Shown here: piece after piece, positions 34,285 to 45,600 of the stretch | How the letters are laid out: each line of letters begins with the position of its first letter | Position numbering within the stretch: the stretch's first letter is position 1 | NCBI GenBank assembly: GCA_029204225.1 | Contig: CM055093.1 | Span: 27,193,566 to 27,257,565, forward strand | From: Diphasiastrum complanatum | Taxonomy: Eukaryota > Streptophyta > Lycopodiopsida > Lycopodiales > Lycopodiaceae | DNA: 64,000 nt | Reading direction: 5' to 3' | Program-made: the position numbers and the translations under genes | The notes under the pieces: model-generated | What the model was told of the DNA's origin: nothing | Database searches by the model: none | The model's input: only the letters and a program-made list of their open reading frames with translations

Positions 34285-34859
34285 ATGCCATCGAGACCAT
34301 TCGATACGTGGCGCCAGCGGTATGTTGTCGGGACCATTTGGTCCAGGAACTGGTTGTCTTCATATCTGTCATGGCTTGTGGTTCTGAGTGTTCCATGCAT
34401 GAACGTGAATGGGTTAAGCTCTTAGGGAACGAGATCTAACCTGTTGGTTGAGTTGGATGGCTTGCTTGGGTGGAAGTTACCTGTTTATGGCTGTCCAGTC
34501 TGGCGTGGCACCAGGTTGGCTTCCAGCGCTCGTGACGAAGCTTTTAGTTGGTTAAGTCTGATGTAAGTCAGACCGCTTGCTTGGAATGGATGTTACTCGT
34601 TTGTAACGAAGCTTCGAGTTGGTCAAGTTTGATGTATGTCGGGCGACTTGCTTGGTGGGAAGTCACCCACATCGGGACCCCTGATCTGGCATGGCCCCAG
34701 GTTGGATCTCAATGTTGGTTTTCGGAACTTCAAGTTGGTTAAGTCTGATCGTTGTTGGCGAGTTGGCTGCTTGTATGTCAAGTGGGTTTGGATGGCAAGA
34801 GTTGAAGTCCAGGAAGCTAAGTCGTGGTTCTCGGCTCCCTTTGGGATGCCTACGCTACA
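34285..34859 (+). repeat. LARD-like element, 3' LTR
   Basis: Direct repeat of 30359-30937, ending CGCTACA. One GGACCATTTGGTCC palindrome is kept, the other is altered to GAGACCATTCGATACG. Confidence 0.55.
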
Positions 34860-35280
34860 CACACCCTCAACCATCTCCTATAGCATCCGACTCCTAACCT
34901 CCATGCACCTTCATTCCTGACATGACTGAACATGCCCCTTCAGCTCCTTTGCTCCCTCCCTAACCTGACTAAACCCCTACCTCATCTCTCTGACTGCATC
35001 ATGTCTTAGCAGAACTTGATCTGCAACCGACCACCACAACACCTACAAGAAAAAAAATCGATCTACAACACCATCTACAACCCATAGTTTTGCACGCTAA
35101 CCATCCCCTTGCCTCCATCCTACCAGACAAGCCTCATTCTTTCATCTCTCAAACGTGCCTCCCTGACTCATTCTTGACCGACTCCCCTTCCTCACCTTCA
35201 TACTCCAAACTTGTCAGAGCCGCCTGCTCCCATCTTGACCGGCAGCCCATTTCCAACCTCAACCGAACAACCTCCAAACA
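34860..35280. other. CT-rich spacer
   Basis: Pyrimidine-rich with Pro/Ser-type frames leading into the gypsy Gag remnant. No defined gene. Confidence 0.3.
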
Positions 35281-35289
35281 TTTCAAACG

Positions 35290-35560
35290 CTTTTGTTTGA
35301 TAGAGAGACTTTTTGTCAAATTGAGTAATATCCAGATGGCAAAAGACGAACGCGTACGCGATTATGTCGACTATGTCGAGTGTTTTAAACATAAGTGCAA
35401 GAACAACCCACCAAATAGATGCTCATCATTTGGTTCTTAGTCGGACTTCCAAGATGGATTAGACGAGAGCTTCGATCTAATGATGAATATACAAGCTTAA
35501 AATTAGCTATGTCTAATGCCATTCGGGTGGAAGATGAAGGATTCGATCTTGACGAATCAC
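35290..35560 (+). pseudogene. Ty3/gypsy Gag fragment
   Basis: Reads LFVKLSNIQMAKDERVRDYV and DYVECFKHKCKNNPP. After a frame change near 35425 it continues FLVGLPRWIRRELRS and YTSLKLAMSNAIRVEDE. The order (substrate-like helix, then a GLP..IR segment, then A..AIRVE) fits the retrotransposon Gag domain of plant gypsy elements. Both ends are degraded and no zinc knuckle follows. Confidence 0.55.
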
Positions 35561-36120
35561 TTGGATTCCTGGCGACCCTAGTTGAATCTCAAGATAAGTG
35601 GAAAACACTCTTAATTACGGGAACTTTGTTTGCCCCACCTTCGAAAAAAAAAAAAAAACAAGTTTGTACCCGATATTCAAATGTTTATCCAAGCAATTTT
35701 CATAACAAAAATTGTCGGTTTTTATAAAAATATGGTGCTTGCAATAAATACCTACATACAAATAATTAGATGGGAAAATGCATGAAATGATAACCAACAT
35801 GCACAAAATTATCGTTTACCCTTGTCTAATTTGAACCCAAAAATGCTATTCCCTTTAGAATATAAATTAGGAAGAAAAAACTAACAAACACTAATGTTAC
35901 TCTTTCTCTCTCCCCCCCCCTCTCCATTTCCCTCCAAAAAGCCACCTCTCTCCCACAACCATCTGTTTTTCTCATAGCCATGTAATCAACAAATTTGTGG
36001 AACATCAATGTAGTTTCATTGTCCTCTGTTGATGCATTAATAGGTTTGCTGATGTTAGAAAAGCCAAAACATGTTTTTTCTATAACAAAGACTTACACAG
36101 AACACTACATAGAATCTTAT
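35561..36120. other. Low-complexity AT- and CT-rich spacer
   Basis: Includes an A14 run near 35646 and a CTCTCTCC/C10 run near 35910. Nothing else seen. Confidence 0.35.
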
Positions 36121-36124
36121 TAGA

Positions 36125-36400
36125 ACATTTAGCTTGTCCATTTCCTCTTGGGTAGTAAGGTTTACCAAACAGATTTATCACATAGAATTATTCCAAAATA
36201 GATTTGATTGTTTCATTGACAAAAAGAGTGCTTTGATTATTCACAATTTTGACAAGACATCCAAATCTGACTATAACATTTTCATACAAGAACTTTGCAA
36301 TAGATCTTGCATCGATATCAATCTGCAGAACTCTTGCTTTAACTCATTTGGTCATATAATCAGCGGCCACAATAATATGACATGCCCGAGTACCCCTTGT
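36125..36400 (-). pseudogene. Ty3/gypsy integrase core remnant
   Basis: Minus strand reads HVIIVAADYMTK, then ARSIAKFLYENVIVRFGC, VNNQSTLFVNETIKSILE and PYYPRGNGQAK. This matches the integrase core, with catalytic Asp in DYMTK. The second Asp (normally DQGT) is Asn in NNQST, and the Glu after GNGQA is Lys. There is also a stop in the first line. It is clearly inactive. Confidence 0.7.
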
Positions 36401-36544
36401 AGCTAGTATTATGCCAAATGTTTAATGAATGCCCAATGTATTTTTAAATATGTAATTGTTCGTATTGTTTTAATTCTACATAGAGCCACTTTCAAAAGTT
36501 GTTACATTTAAAGTAGTGCGATCATTGTTAGAAGTTGAAATGAC

Positions 36545-37119
36545 TGTGGGTGACCGTAAGTGGAACGGTTACAACACACTATGGGATAATGTACCTCGGT
36601 TATGGCTAGCTATCAAATTGTGTATAAATACGGCTATTTCAGCCGGTCTAGGAGCTAGTTGATAAGTGTCAGATTGGCATTCAATAATTGATGAACGGTG
36701 AGAGCCATTACTATATTTTTGTGATGCCACGTCATACTGGACGAGACTCATAAAGTAATTAATTGCCTTGTGAGACCCAGACACACTAATTGGAGTTAGT
36801 ACATGTTTTGGGACAGTCAATACATGTGTAGAGTATCAATAGCAATGGAATTTCTTAATTGGAGAGTTTAGGCCTTGCATGACTGCTTGCACATGGTGGA
36901 CTTGGGCCTATATATCCATTAGAAATTCGCCCTACTACATCATTCATTTGGTGTTTCATTGCGAGGTTCTCTCACTCTACTCTTGCTTCCTATTCGTTGG
37001 CTCGTGGGTGAAGCTTCTGGAGATTGATCTGTTGTTTCTACTTGGTTGGTTAGTTGCTCCACAATGTGTTCTCTCGTGTTTTGCCTTGTGAGCAAGATCT
37101 TGAGGAGCTTTCCCTTACA
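36545..37119 (+). repeat. Element G 5' LTR
   Basis: Starts TGTGGGTGACC, ends CCCTTACA. TATA box TATAAATA at 36623-36630. Left boundary chosen from the TG start and its likeness to the 3' LTR start. Confidence 0.55.
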
Positions 37120-37120
37120 T

Positions 37121-37132
37121 TGGTATTAGAGC
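37121..37132 (+). other. Element G primer-binding site
   Basis: TGGTATTAGAGC one base after the LTR; one base different from the common TGGTATCAGAGC. Element K uses the same variant at 61608. Confidence 0.7.
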
Positions 37133-37483
37133 AAAGCCTACGAAGATCGGAGAACTTGGAGTGTTGTTTTTTTTGTCAATTTTTTGGTGTAGATCAATTG
37201 GTATTTGCATCCATGGTAAACTAGATTCCAAGTGGGCAAATTTTTTCAGTTTCCATTTGCATGTCGTTAAGATTCGACTCTCTCAAAATTTTCTAGTGTT
37301 TTATGGGACATTGTCCTTGGAAGCCAAATTGTGATGTTGTTTTGGAGCTTTTGCTTATGTAGCTCAAATATCTGATAGATATGAATTTTCCATAAAGTTT
37401 ACATTCATTCTAGGGATCATTAATGATGGAATTAATGATGATGTCGGTTCATGTCATGATTTATAGTTCTAGGCTATTTTTTG

Positions 37484-38183
37484 TGTGAAGAATTGCCAAA
37501 ATTGGCAAATCTAGCTTGATCAAAAACCATGTAGAATAGTGTAAATTGTGTACACAAGTGATTCCCACACATGTGAGGCCATGATGCTACATGGGAAAAC
37601 CATCCTAATGTAGGTTAGGTCAAGTCAAGAGAGTTGGTCATGTCTATTTGGTGGTCATCCCTACTTTATAGGACCTACACCTAAGTTTAAGGTGAAAATT
37701 TGACCAACTAGCTACCTACCAAGCATAACTCTAGGAAATAGACTAGGGTTTCATTTTAGGTCAAGGAGAGTGAGTTAACTTCCTTATTACATGCTGGAAA
37801 TCCACCTAACTTCAAGAAGGAAGTCAAATTTGCTATGTATTCCCTCTCTCCATAGTGAGAAGATAGAAAATTTTTGGAGCTCATTGGCAATCTCAAGCTA
37901 GTTCACTATGTACATTGAGTTTTTGTGATCCAAATGAAACCAAATCAATTTCTACTTGTTTCTCAGGTTGAAGGCCGTACTACAGCCTGTAGTACACATG
38001 TGTGGGCTCAGATTTCAATGTTTATCAATTCTTTTGATTGTTAATGCTTGTTGTTTGTCAAATTGACAATCTAGATCAACTTTTTTGTGTCTAGTTTTTT
38101 GATATATTGTTAAGCAAGCATCCAATCACTCTTGTGGATCTTTTGTAGATCCATTTATGGTCCTAAAGTACAGTACTTTCACA
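37484..38183 (+). repeat. Element D 5' LTR
   Basis: Starts TGTGAAGAATTGCC, ends CTTTCACA. Contains ACTACAGCCTGTAGT (palindromic) followed by ACACATGTGTGG near 37979-38007; the 3' copy has CACACGTGTG at 48030-48039. Confidence 0.92.
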
Positions 38184-38196
38184 TGGTATCAGAGCC
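38184..38196 (+). other. Element D primer-binding site
   Basis: TGGTATCAGAGCC directly after the LTR end TTCACA. Confidence 0.9.
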
Positions 38197-38620
38197 AAGT
38201 ACAAGATCATAAGCCATTGATCTAATGCAAATCCATTTTTAGCAAGTTTTGGTGCTAAAAGCTAGTATTGAGAGGGCAAGCTAGAATCTTGATTTTGGTG
38301 AGGAGATTTTATCCCAAACTTGGTAGGGGTCCAAATCCGTACTGTCCACATGTGTGGGCACCTCTGAACCTGCATTTGATGCATGGTATTCATTTGATCC
38401 AAAAAAAATCAATTTGTGAGCTATTGGTGTAATTTTTGGTGGAGATCCTAGGATAATCTACCAAGATCATTTGCCATTGATTAGATTTGAATTTGTTTCA
38501 TGGAATTTAATTAATCTAGGCTGAGTTCAAGTCCTATTAAGGTTAAAAACAGGTCTTGAAAGTACACCAAGAAGGAAGAAAGAGATTAAGTCATTTTTTT
38601 GTCCAAAAATAGCCAAAATT

Positions 38621-38961
38621 GGCAAGATTTGATTGTAAGTAGATTTCACATCATCTTATCTTCATTCCAACTTTGTGAGGGAGTGCTAGAACTGAGATTA
38701 TAAGTCCATTTGTTGGATTAGAAATCTAATTTGAGTGAAAAACTACAAGAGAGAGACCTTAGTGAGTTTCTAGAGACAATCAAATCCATTTCTTGGCAAG
38801 ATTTGTTTGAAAGTAGTTTTCACTTCATCTTATCTTCATTTCAGCTTTGTGAGGGAGTGATAGAACTGTGATTATAAGTCCATTTGTTGGATTAGAAATC
38901 AAATTTGAGTGAAACACTGCAAGTGTGAGACCTTTGTGAGTTTCAAGTCAATCAAATCTAT
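38621..38961 (+). repeat. 174-bp tandem duplication in the element D leader
   Basis: GGCAAGATTTG starts at 38621 and 38795; both copies run through TTTGTGAGGGAGTG and CCATTTGTTGGATTAGAAAT to a GTGAGTTTC end. Scattered substitutions separate them. Confidence 0.8.
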
Positions 38962-38988
38962 TTCTTGTTTGTAGAAGTCACTAGTAAG

Positions 38989-40743
38989 ATGGGATCTGCT
39001 GGAGCATACCTTCTAGAAGCTAGTGAGAGGTTGAATTCTACAAATTATGCTATTTGGAAGGTTAGAATGGAGTCACTATTGGTGCTCCAAGACCTTTATG
39101 AGTTTTTGATTGAAGATGAAGATGAACCTCTAGGTTCACAGGAGTTAGCTAGATACAAGAAGAGATCTAGGCTTGCACTTCATTGTGTGAAGATGAATGT
39201 GAGCAATGATTTGTTGAGAGAAGTATCAACTTGTACTAATGCTAAAGAGGCTTGGGAGTCTTTAAAATCAATCTATGAGTCTAGCAACACTTCTAGAGTT
39301 CTTATGCTTAGAAATCAAATTTTGCAAAGCATGAGGAGAAGTGAGGAGAGTGCACAGGATTATGTACTCAGAATCAAGTCTCTAAATAGGGAGTTGGCTT
39401 CCATTGGAGAGAAGATTCATGATGGAGAGCTTGTACAAATTGTCCTTAATGGTCTAGGAGATGACTTTGCAAATTTGGTCCAAAGTTTTGCCATCCAAGA
39501 CACTTTGCCAACTATAGAAAAACTTCACAGTGTATTAGTGGCTGAAGAGTGTAGGATGCTCCATGCAAAATCTAGGATGAGTTCCTTGTCGTTGCAGGAT
39601 GGTGATGAGAAAGCCAATTTCTCATTCAAGGGCAAAAAGAAGACCAATGGAAAGAATAAGCATCCAAAGGAGGCCAAAGAAGAGGATGATGCATCAAGCT
39701 CAAAGGACAAGTCAAAGCAAAAATGCTTCTTTTGTGGAAAGAAGGGGCATTATGCATCTGAATGCTACAAGAGGCTAAGAGCACAAGTGGAGGAGGACAA
39801 ACAAGGAAACCTTGCAAAGGAGGAGGAGGAGGATGAAGTAGATGTATTCTTGATGGCATCTACATCCTCACCGACAAGCAATAGCAATTCAAGAGACAAT
39901 TGGTGGATCGACAGTGGGGCTAGCTCCCACATGTCTTGTGAAAAGGACTTCTTCTCAACCTTACACTCATTCAATGATGCTAAAAAGTTTGTCTTTACTG
40001 CAAATGATGAAGAGTGTAGGATAGATGGTGTTGGCACCATATCTTTGTGTCTAGAATCCTCAAAATGCATGGATCTAGAAAATGTCCTTTATGTACCATC
40101 AATCACCAAGAATATGCTTAGTGTTGGTCTACTCTTAGAAAGTGGTTTGGATGTCCACTTTAAGCATGGTGTTTGCTTCATCTTGAAGAATGATGTTTGC
40201 ATTGCAAAGGGATTTAAACATGGAAGATTGTTTAAGTTGGAAGCTAGTGTTGCTTTTGAAAGAATGAGCTTGGCAAAGGAGGAGATCACTCAAGAGGAGA
40301 TCTTGGCAAAGTGTGATTTTGCTTGCATTGAGGAGGAGCATCAAAAGGAGGAAGATCTTGAGGATCAGCCTCAAAGCATGAGAGTTCCAAGGGAGTCCTC
40401 AATGACAATGGCCGAGTCATCAAATTGCATGCAAATTGTCCATTCAAGTGTGCATCTTGCAAGGGTGGTAAGCATTGGAGAGTCTACTATCTTTGAATAC
40501 TTTTTGGAAAGTAGTAGTAGACATGAGGTGACTTGTTTCTTATCTTTAAGATCCATGGTGTTTATTACTTTGTATGACAAGACAATGAAATGTGATGCTT
40601 TGAAATCTACATTTGTTGTTGATAAAGCAAGTTCATTGGATAACTATTTTTGTAATAGTTTGAATAGAGTCATAAAAGATGAAACATCATTTGCTTTGGA
40701 AATCTTTGTGTCCACATGTTTGTGCATGATCATTCCAATGTAA
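38989..40743 (+). CDS. Element D Gag-protease ORF with degenerate integrase tail
   Basis: The ATG at 38989 (MGSAGAYLLEASERLNSTNY) matches the start of the E and A proteins; an in-frame extension to 38965 has no ATG. The frame is open for 584 codons. It has UBN2-type Gag (WKVRMESLLVLQDL), zinc knuckle CFFCGKKGHYASEC, and protease WWIDSGASSHMS followed by NVLYVPSITKNMLSV. After KLEASVAFERM the HHCC module is absent. Only distorted traces of integrase remain: IVHSSVHLARVVSIGESTIF has Ser where the catalytic Asp should be. The frame ends with CLCMIIPM. Gag and protease therefore look usable; integrase does not. Such a layout fits a non-autonomous element packaged by its own Gag but relying on another element's RT and integrase (inference). 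Confidence 0.85.
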   Translation: MGSAGAYLLEASERLNSTNYAIWKVRMESLLVLQDLYEFLIEDEDEPLGSQELARYKKRSRLALHCVKMNVSNDLLREVSTCTNAKEAWESLKSIYESSNTSRVLMLRNQILQSMRRSEESAQDYVLRIKSLNRELASIGEKIHDGELVQIVLNGLGDDFANLVQSFAIQDTLPTIEKLHSVLVAEECRMLHAKSRMSSLSLQDGDEKANFSFKGKKKTNGKNKHPKEAKEEDDASSSKDKSKQKCFFCGKKGHYASECYKRLRAQVEEDKQGNLAKEEEEDEVDVFLMASTSSPTSNSNSRDNWWIDSGASSHMSCEKDFFSTLHSFNDAKKFVFTANDEECRIDGVGTISLCLESSKCMDLENVLYVPSITKNMLSVGLLLESGLDVHFKHGVCFILKNDVCIAKGFKHGRLFKLEASVAFERMSLAKEEITQEEILAKCDFACIEEEHQKEEDLEDQPQSMRVPRESSMTMAESSNCMQIVHSSVHLARVVSIGESTIFEYFLESSSRHEVTCFLSLRSMVFITLYDKTMKCDALKSTFVVDKASSLDNYFCNSLNRVIKDETSFALEIFVSTCLCMIIPM

Positions 40744-41121
40744 GGACCAAAGATTATCCTATTTCAATGATAGGAATAATGGTAGTGTTTTGCTCTTCAA
40801 GTAGAGATTGTAGAATCTACTTGTTTTCAGCCAAAGAATTTGTCAATGGTGGAAATGTGATCTTTCAAGAGTGGAAGATTTGTAAACTTGAAGAAGCACC
40901 CTTGGATCAACACCTTATTCAATTCATTGATGGTTTGGAGTCAAGTCAAGTAGAGGAGCAAGCTCAAAACCCGAGGACTCCAAGAAGAATCTTGAGTATC
41001 AAGATGGAGCCATCTAGGCTCAATCATATGGATCAAGCAAGACAAGTTGTCTTTGGCAACATTATTTATGCACTTAATATTTTAATTGATGTATCTTCAA
41101 GTGCACAAAATGCCTTGGAAT
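40744..41121 (+). pseudogene. Element D remnant of the integrase-RT linker
   Basis: In a different frame: RTKDYPISMIGIMVV, SSSRDCRIYLFSAKEF, EEQAQNPRTPRRILS and MEPSRLNHMDQARQVV. Each lines up with the linker of element E (RTKEDPSS, SSSKGYKVYLPS, EEQARNPPITPRRSS, VEPSRLTYQGKGQQV). It is cut at 41121 by insertion of E. Confidence 0.75.
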
Positions 41122-41803
41122 TGTTAAAAATTCACAATTCTAGCTTGACTAGTTTTGGTCATATGACTTGTAAATAGTTAGATGGTCATGATGTGGCTTG
41201 TCACACGTGCCAAATAGCATAGGATTCCATTCATAAGGATGTTCTCAAGTAGACCTAAGTGTTAGAACCTTTGGAATGAGTCCAAATTATGCTTAGATAC
41301 AAGGGAGAAAAAATAGGAGCTATTTTTGGTAATTTTTGCATTGTTGAGGGATCTCCAAGATTCCAACCCTAACTTGGTAGGGATGAAAGATCCACCAAAA
41401 TAAGCATTAGGGATAGGTTTAGGGCTACTCATACCTGCCCAAAACCGTGATGGATCATGTATATATAGGTGATGATATCTCACCAAAATCAATCAAGCAA
41501 TTTCATGATTTTTCTCTCATAATGGTGCAATTGCTCTCTATGTTTATAATTGTTTGAGTACTTGTGATTACTAATGATTATAGGATTGAATGTAGGTCTG
41601 GTGTACAGTACTCACACTGTGGGAGGCCGTACTTTCACACGTGTGAAGCCTTCTTCAAGGATTTGGGCCATTTAGTGAGGTTCAAGCATAGATTTTTGAT
41701 GGATTTTGATGGTTCAACTTGTGCTAATCTTATGAAATCATAATCTATTGTTTCCCTCATCATTTCAAGTGTTTTAGGATCCTTATTTGCTATAATTTTT
41801 ACA
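41122..41803 (+). repeat. Element E 5' LTR
   Basis: Starts TGTTAAAAATTC, ends TTTTTACA. TATA box TATATATA at 41460-41467. GTACAGTACTCACACTGTGG and the palindrome TTCACACGTGTGAA (41634-41647) lie downstream of it. Confidence 0.93.
41634..41647. promoter_or_regulatory. Palindromic G-box-core motif in element E LTR
   Basis: TTCACACGTGTGAA, identical to the 14-mer in element A although the LTRs are otherwise unlike. Also at 47110-47123. It lies about 170 bp after the TATA box, so it would be in the transcribed part of the LTR. Role inferred. Confidence 0.4.
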
Positions 41804-41816
41804 TGGTATCAGAGCC
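41804..41816 (+). other. Element E primer-binding site
   Basis: TGGTATCAGAGCC directly after the 5' LTR. Confidence 0.92.
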
Positions 41817-42614
41817 TAAAGGCTGAAATGAGCTAAATCCTTGGTTTTCATTCAATTTGATCACAATTTTTGATCTAAATCTTGTGTAGATTGGATCTTA
41901 GCATCTAGTATTGATTCTAGAACTCAAAGTGAGTCAAATACATTGGAGATTGGTGTTGTGTGACTTCATTTGAAGGTGTTTAGGTGTCTAAAACCAGAGG
42001 CAAAGTTGAATTCAATTCACATTACCAAGATAGCAAGTTTTGCTTGCTCCAAGCATTGATTTCTAAGCGAGTTTTGGAGGTGATTTCATAGAGGAGGCTT
42101 TCTAGCATTCAAGGAGAGGGAAGATCAGAGTTTTGGGGACTCTTCAAGGCTGTTCTAAGGTGTAGTAGGCACCTCCTAAAGTGATTTAGGTTCAGTCCAA
42201 CCATTGCTTGACTTATGCACCAAATTAGATCAATTTTTCATCAATTTTGATCATTTTTTGCTTGTGATTGGATAGTAGATTGTGTTGCATCCTCATTAAG
42301 TTCCATTTAGATCTTTTACAAGTGATTTTGGAAGTATATTAGGTTGCTGAAATTCACTCTTGATCAGATCATTTGGAAGCTTTAATGTTCTTTATAGAAA
42401 GAGGGGCAATTCTACTAGTATTGTCTACTTCAATCAAGCAAGTGCATTGTTTCTAGTATTCTATGATTTGATTTTGTTAGAGATCATTCTTAGATCTTTA
42501 TAGGAAGTCTATTACTGATATTTTCAGGTCCCTAAGAAGTGGGATAAGGTAGACCTTCAATCAAATCAATAGAAGTAACCTTCATTTGTGTCAAGTCCTT
42601 GATTAGGAGACTAG
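41817..42614 (+). other. Element E leader
   Basis: About 0.8 kb without ORFs between primer site and gag start; T-rich, no tandem repeat evident. Confidence 0.5.
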
Positions 42615-45600
42615 ATGGCATCTATAAATGCATATCTTTTGGATACTAATGAAAGGCTCAACAAAACTAACTATTCCATATGGAAAGTTAGAATGGAATC
42701 TATCATGATCATGCAAGATCTGATGGAAATTGTAAATGGTAAGGAGGGTGAACCTATTCATCCTCAAGAAAAAGCCAAATACATCAAGAGGTGCAATGTT
42801 GCACTACATTGCATAAAAATGAATGTTGCAAATGAACTCTTAAGAGAGGTAGGAGATTGCACTTCAGCTCAAGATGCTTGGGAGACTTTGCAAAAGGTCT
42901 ATGAATCCAAGAACCAAACTAGAATGTTAGCTTTGAAGAATCAAATCTATAGAAGCTATCAAAAGAAAGGAGAGAGTGCACATACTTTTGTCCTAAGAGT
43001 AAAGGAATTGAACAAAGAGCTAGCCTTTATAGGTGACCCTATCAAGGATGAAGAGCTTGTTCAACTCATATTGAATGGACTAAGCTTTGAATTTGACAAT
43101 TTGGTTCAGGGATATGCAATTATGGGTAAGCTACCCATACTTGAAGAACTCCAAGGCACACTCATGGCCGAGGAATCAAGAAGGAGCCAAATGCAAGAGA
43201 GGATGGATAGGCTTTCCATCCAAGGTGGAGATGACCAAGCTCTCTTCACCAAAGGCAAAGGCAAGTCCAAAGGCAAAGGATCAACATTCAAGAAGTCTAC
43301 AAAGCTTGAGGATCAAGAAGGACCCCCAAAGGCATCTCCATCAACCACCAAAGTCAAGAAGGACAAATCAAAGGTGAAGTGCTACTATTGTAGCAAGATG
43401 GGGCATTATGCCTCGGAATGCTTCAAGAGGAAGCAAGATCAAAGCCAAGCCAACATGAGCAAAGAGGAGGAGGAGGAGAGTTCACATGAGGACTCTCTCA
43501 TGATGTCCATATTTTCTTCAACAAGCTTCAAAGGAGAAGATCCTTGGTGGATTGACTCGGGTGCTAGTTCACACATGACTAGTAAAAGGGAGTTTTTCTC
43601 TTCTCTCTTATCTTATGATGGACCTATAAAGTCTATCTATACAGCAAATGATGAAGCTTGTAAGATTGAAGGAGTTGGTAGCATTCCCCTTTGCTTAGGA
43701 TCTTCCAAAAAGATCAACATAGAAGGTGTTTTGTACATTCCTACAATAACAAAGAATCTACTAAGTGTTGGCCAAATGGTAGACAATGGTTTCAATGTTG
43801 ACTTTGCTTCAAATGAATGTTTCATCAAGAAGAAGGGTAAGATAGTGGCTAAGGGCACTAGACTTGGCAAAGTTTATAAGCTGGATGCATTTGTGGATAC
43901 TAATGTTGTCATGTTGGCCGAGAAGAGCAAGATATCTACCTTTGATTTATGGCACAAAAGACTTGGACATGTCAACTCGGGTTCCATGGAGGCTATGATC
44001 AAGGAGGAGTATGCTTTAGGCCTACCAAGGTCTATTGAGAAGGAAGACAAGGTTTGTGAAGCTTGTGCCTTATCCAAGGCACATAAGAAGGTGTTTCCTA
44101 ACTCCATCACAAAGTCATCTCATCCTCTTGAACTCATACACTCGGATGTGCACATTGCTAGCACCAAATCTAATGGAGATTCATCCATGTTTTTAACCTT
44201 CATTGATGACTACTCAAGATATTGTTGGGTGTTCTTACTTTCCTTCAAGTCTCAAGTATTTGATACTTTTGTAAAGTTCAAGTTGTTTGTGGAAAAGCAT
44301 CATAATCATAGCATCAAGATTCTTAGAAGTGACAATGGTGGAGAATTCATCTCCAATGAGTTCAAGGCCTTTTGTGAGGAGGAAGGGATCAAGAAAGAGA
44401 CTTCTTGTCCTTACACTCCTCAACAAAATGGAGTTGCTGAAAGAAGGAATAGAACATTATGTGAATGTTCTAAGGCTTTAAGATTAGATGCTTGTTTGCC
44501 CAAATCCTTTTGGGGTGAGTCTCTTGTATGTGCAAACTACTTGATGAATAGGGTGCCTTGCAAAGCCATTGAAGGCAAAACTCCTTATGAGATGTTGTAT
44601 GGAAAGAAACCCAATCTTAATCACTTGAAAGTTTTTGGGTGTATATGTTATGTGCATGTGCCATTGGAAACAAGAACCAAGGAGGATCCATCTTCCACAA
44701 GAGGGATCATGCTTGGATATGCAAGCTCAAGCAAGGGCTACAAAGTCTATCTCCCATCCTTGAACAAATTTGTTGTTTCAAGGGATGTCATCTTTGATGA
44801 ACATCATATGCATATGCTTGAAGAAGGCTCAAGTGCTCCAACAATCAAGAAGAAGATGGCCGAGGAGCAAGATCTTGGTTTTGAGGAGGAGCTCATGGAG
44901 GAGCAAGCACGAAACCCACCTATCACACCAAGGAGATCTTCAAGGGCAAAAGTGGAGCCATCAAGGCTCACATATCAAGGCAAAGGACAGCAAGTTGAGG
45001 GTATCTCATCCACTTCTTATGCTTTATCTAGTTTTGAAGAACCGTCTAATGTTGAAGATGCATTGAACTCCAAAGAATGGTATAAAGCTATGTTGGATGA
45101 GTATGATGCCTTGATTGAGAATGAAACTTGGTTGCTTGTTGAGAGACCTCAAAGGAATGTAATAGGATGCAAGTGGGTCTTCAAGCTTAAGTTGAATGCA
45201 AATGGGAGTGTTAACAAACATAAAGCAAGATTAGTTGCAAAAGGTTATGCTCAAGAGAGAGGGATAGACTATGAGGAAACTTTTGCACCCGTGGCCAAGA
45301 TGGTCACAATAAGACTAATCCTTGCACTTGCATCACATTTTGGATGGATTCTATGTCAAATGGATGTCTCTAATGCTTTCTTGAATGGTTTTTTGGAAGA
45401 GGATATCTATATGGAGCAGCCACAAGGGTTCATCAAGCATGGAATGGAGAACAAAGTATGCCATCTCCAAAGAAGCATCTATGGCTTGAAGCAAGCCTCG
45501 AGATCTTGGAATTCAAGACTACATTGCTATCTTATTTCACTTTCTTTTGTTCAAAGTGAATATGATCCCACTCTTTACATTAAGTTTGATGGTGTTGGTA

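Larger units (their letters stand above)
30359..34859 (+). mobile_element. Non-coding LTR element (LARD-like) with tandem array
   Basis: Direct repeats 30359-30937 and 34285-34859 are very similar (for example GGCACCAGCGGTATG or GGCGCCAGCGGTATG, AAGTTGGTTAAGTCTGAT). Right after the left one, TGGTATCAGAGCC (30940) matches an initiator tRNA-Met primer site. The interior of about 3.3 kb has no retroviral protein. Left edges of the repeats are not exact and no target duplication was matched. It may be a large non-autonomous retrotransposon derivative; a second LTR-like piece lies inside it (33624-34197). Confidence 0.6.

Noticed and set aside
33624-34285. Second LTR as partner of the 30359 element
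   Set aside because: It shares no sequence with 30359-30937; only 34285-34859 does. Kept as a tentative separate LTR.
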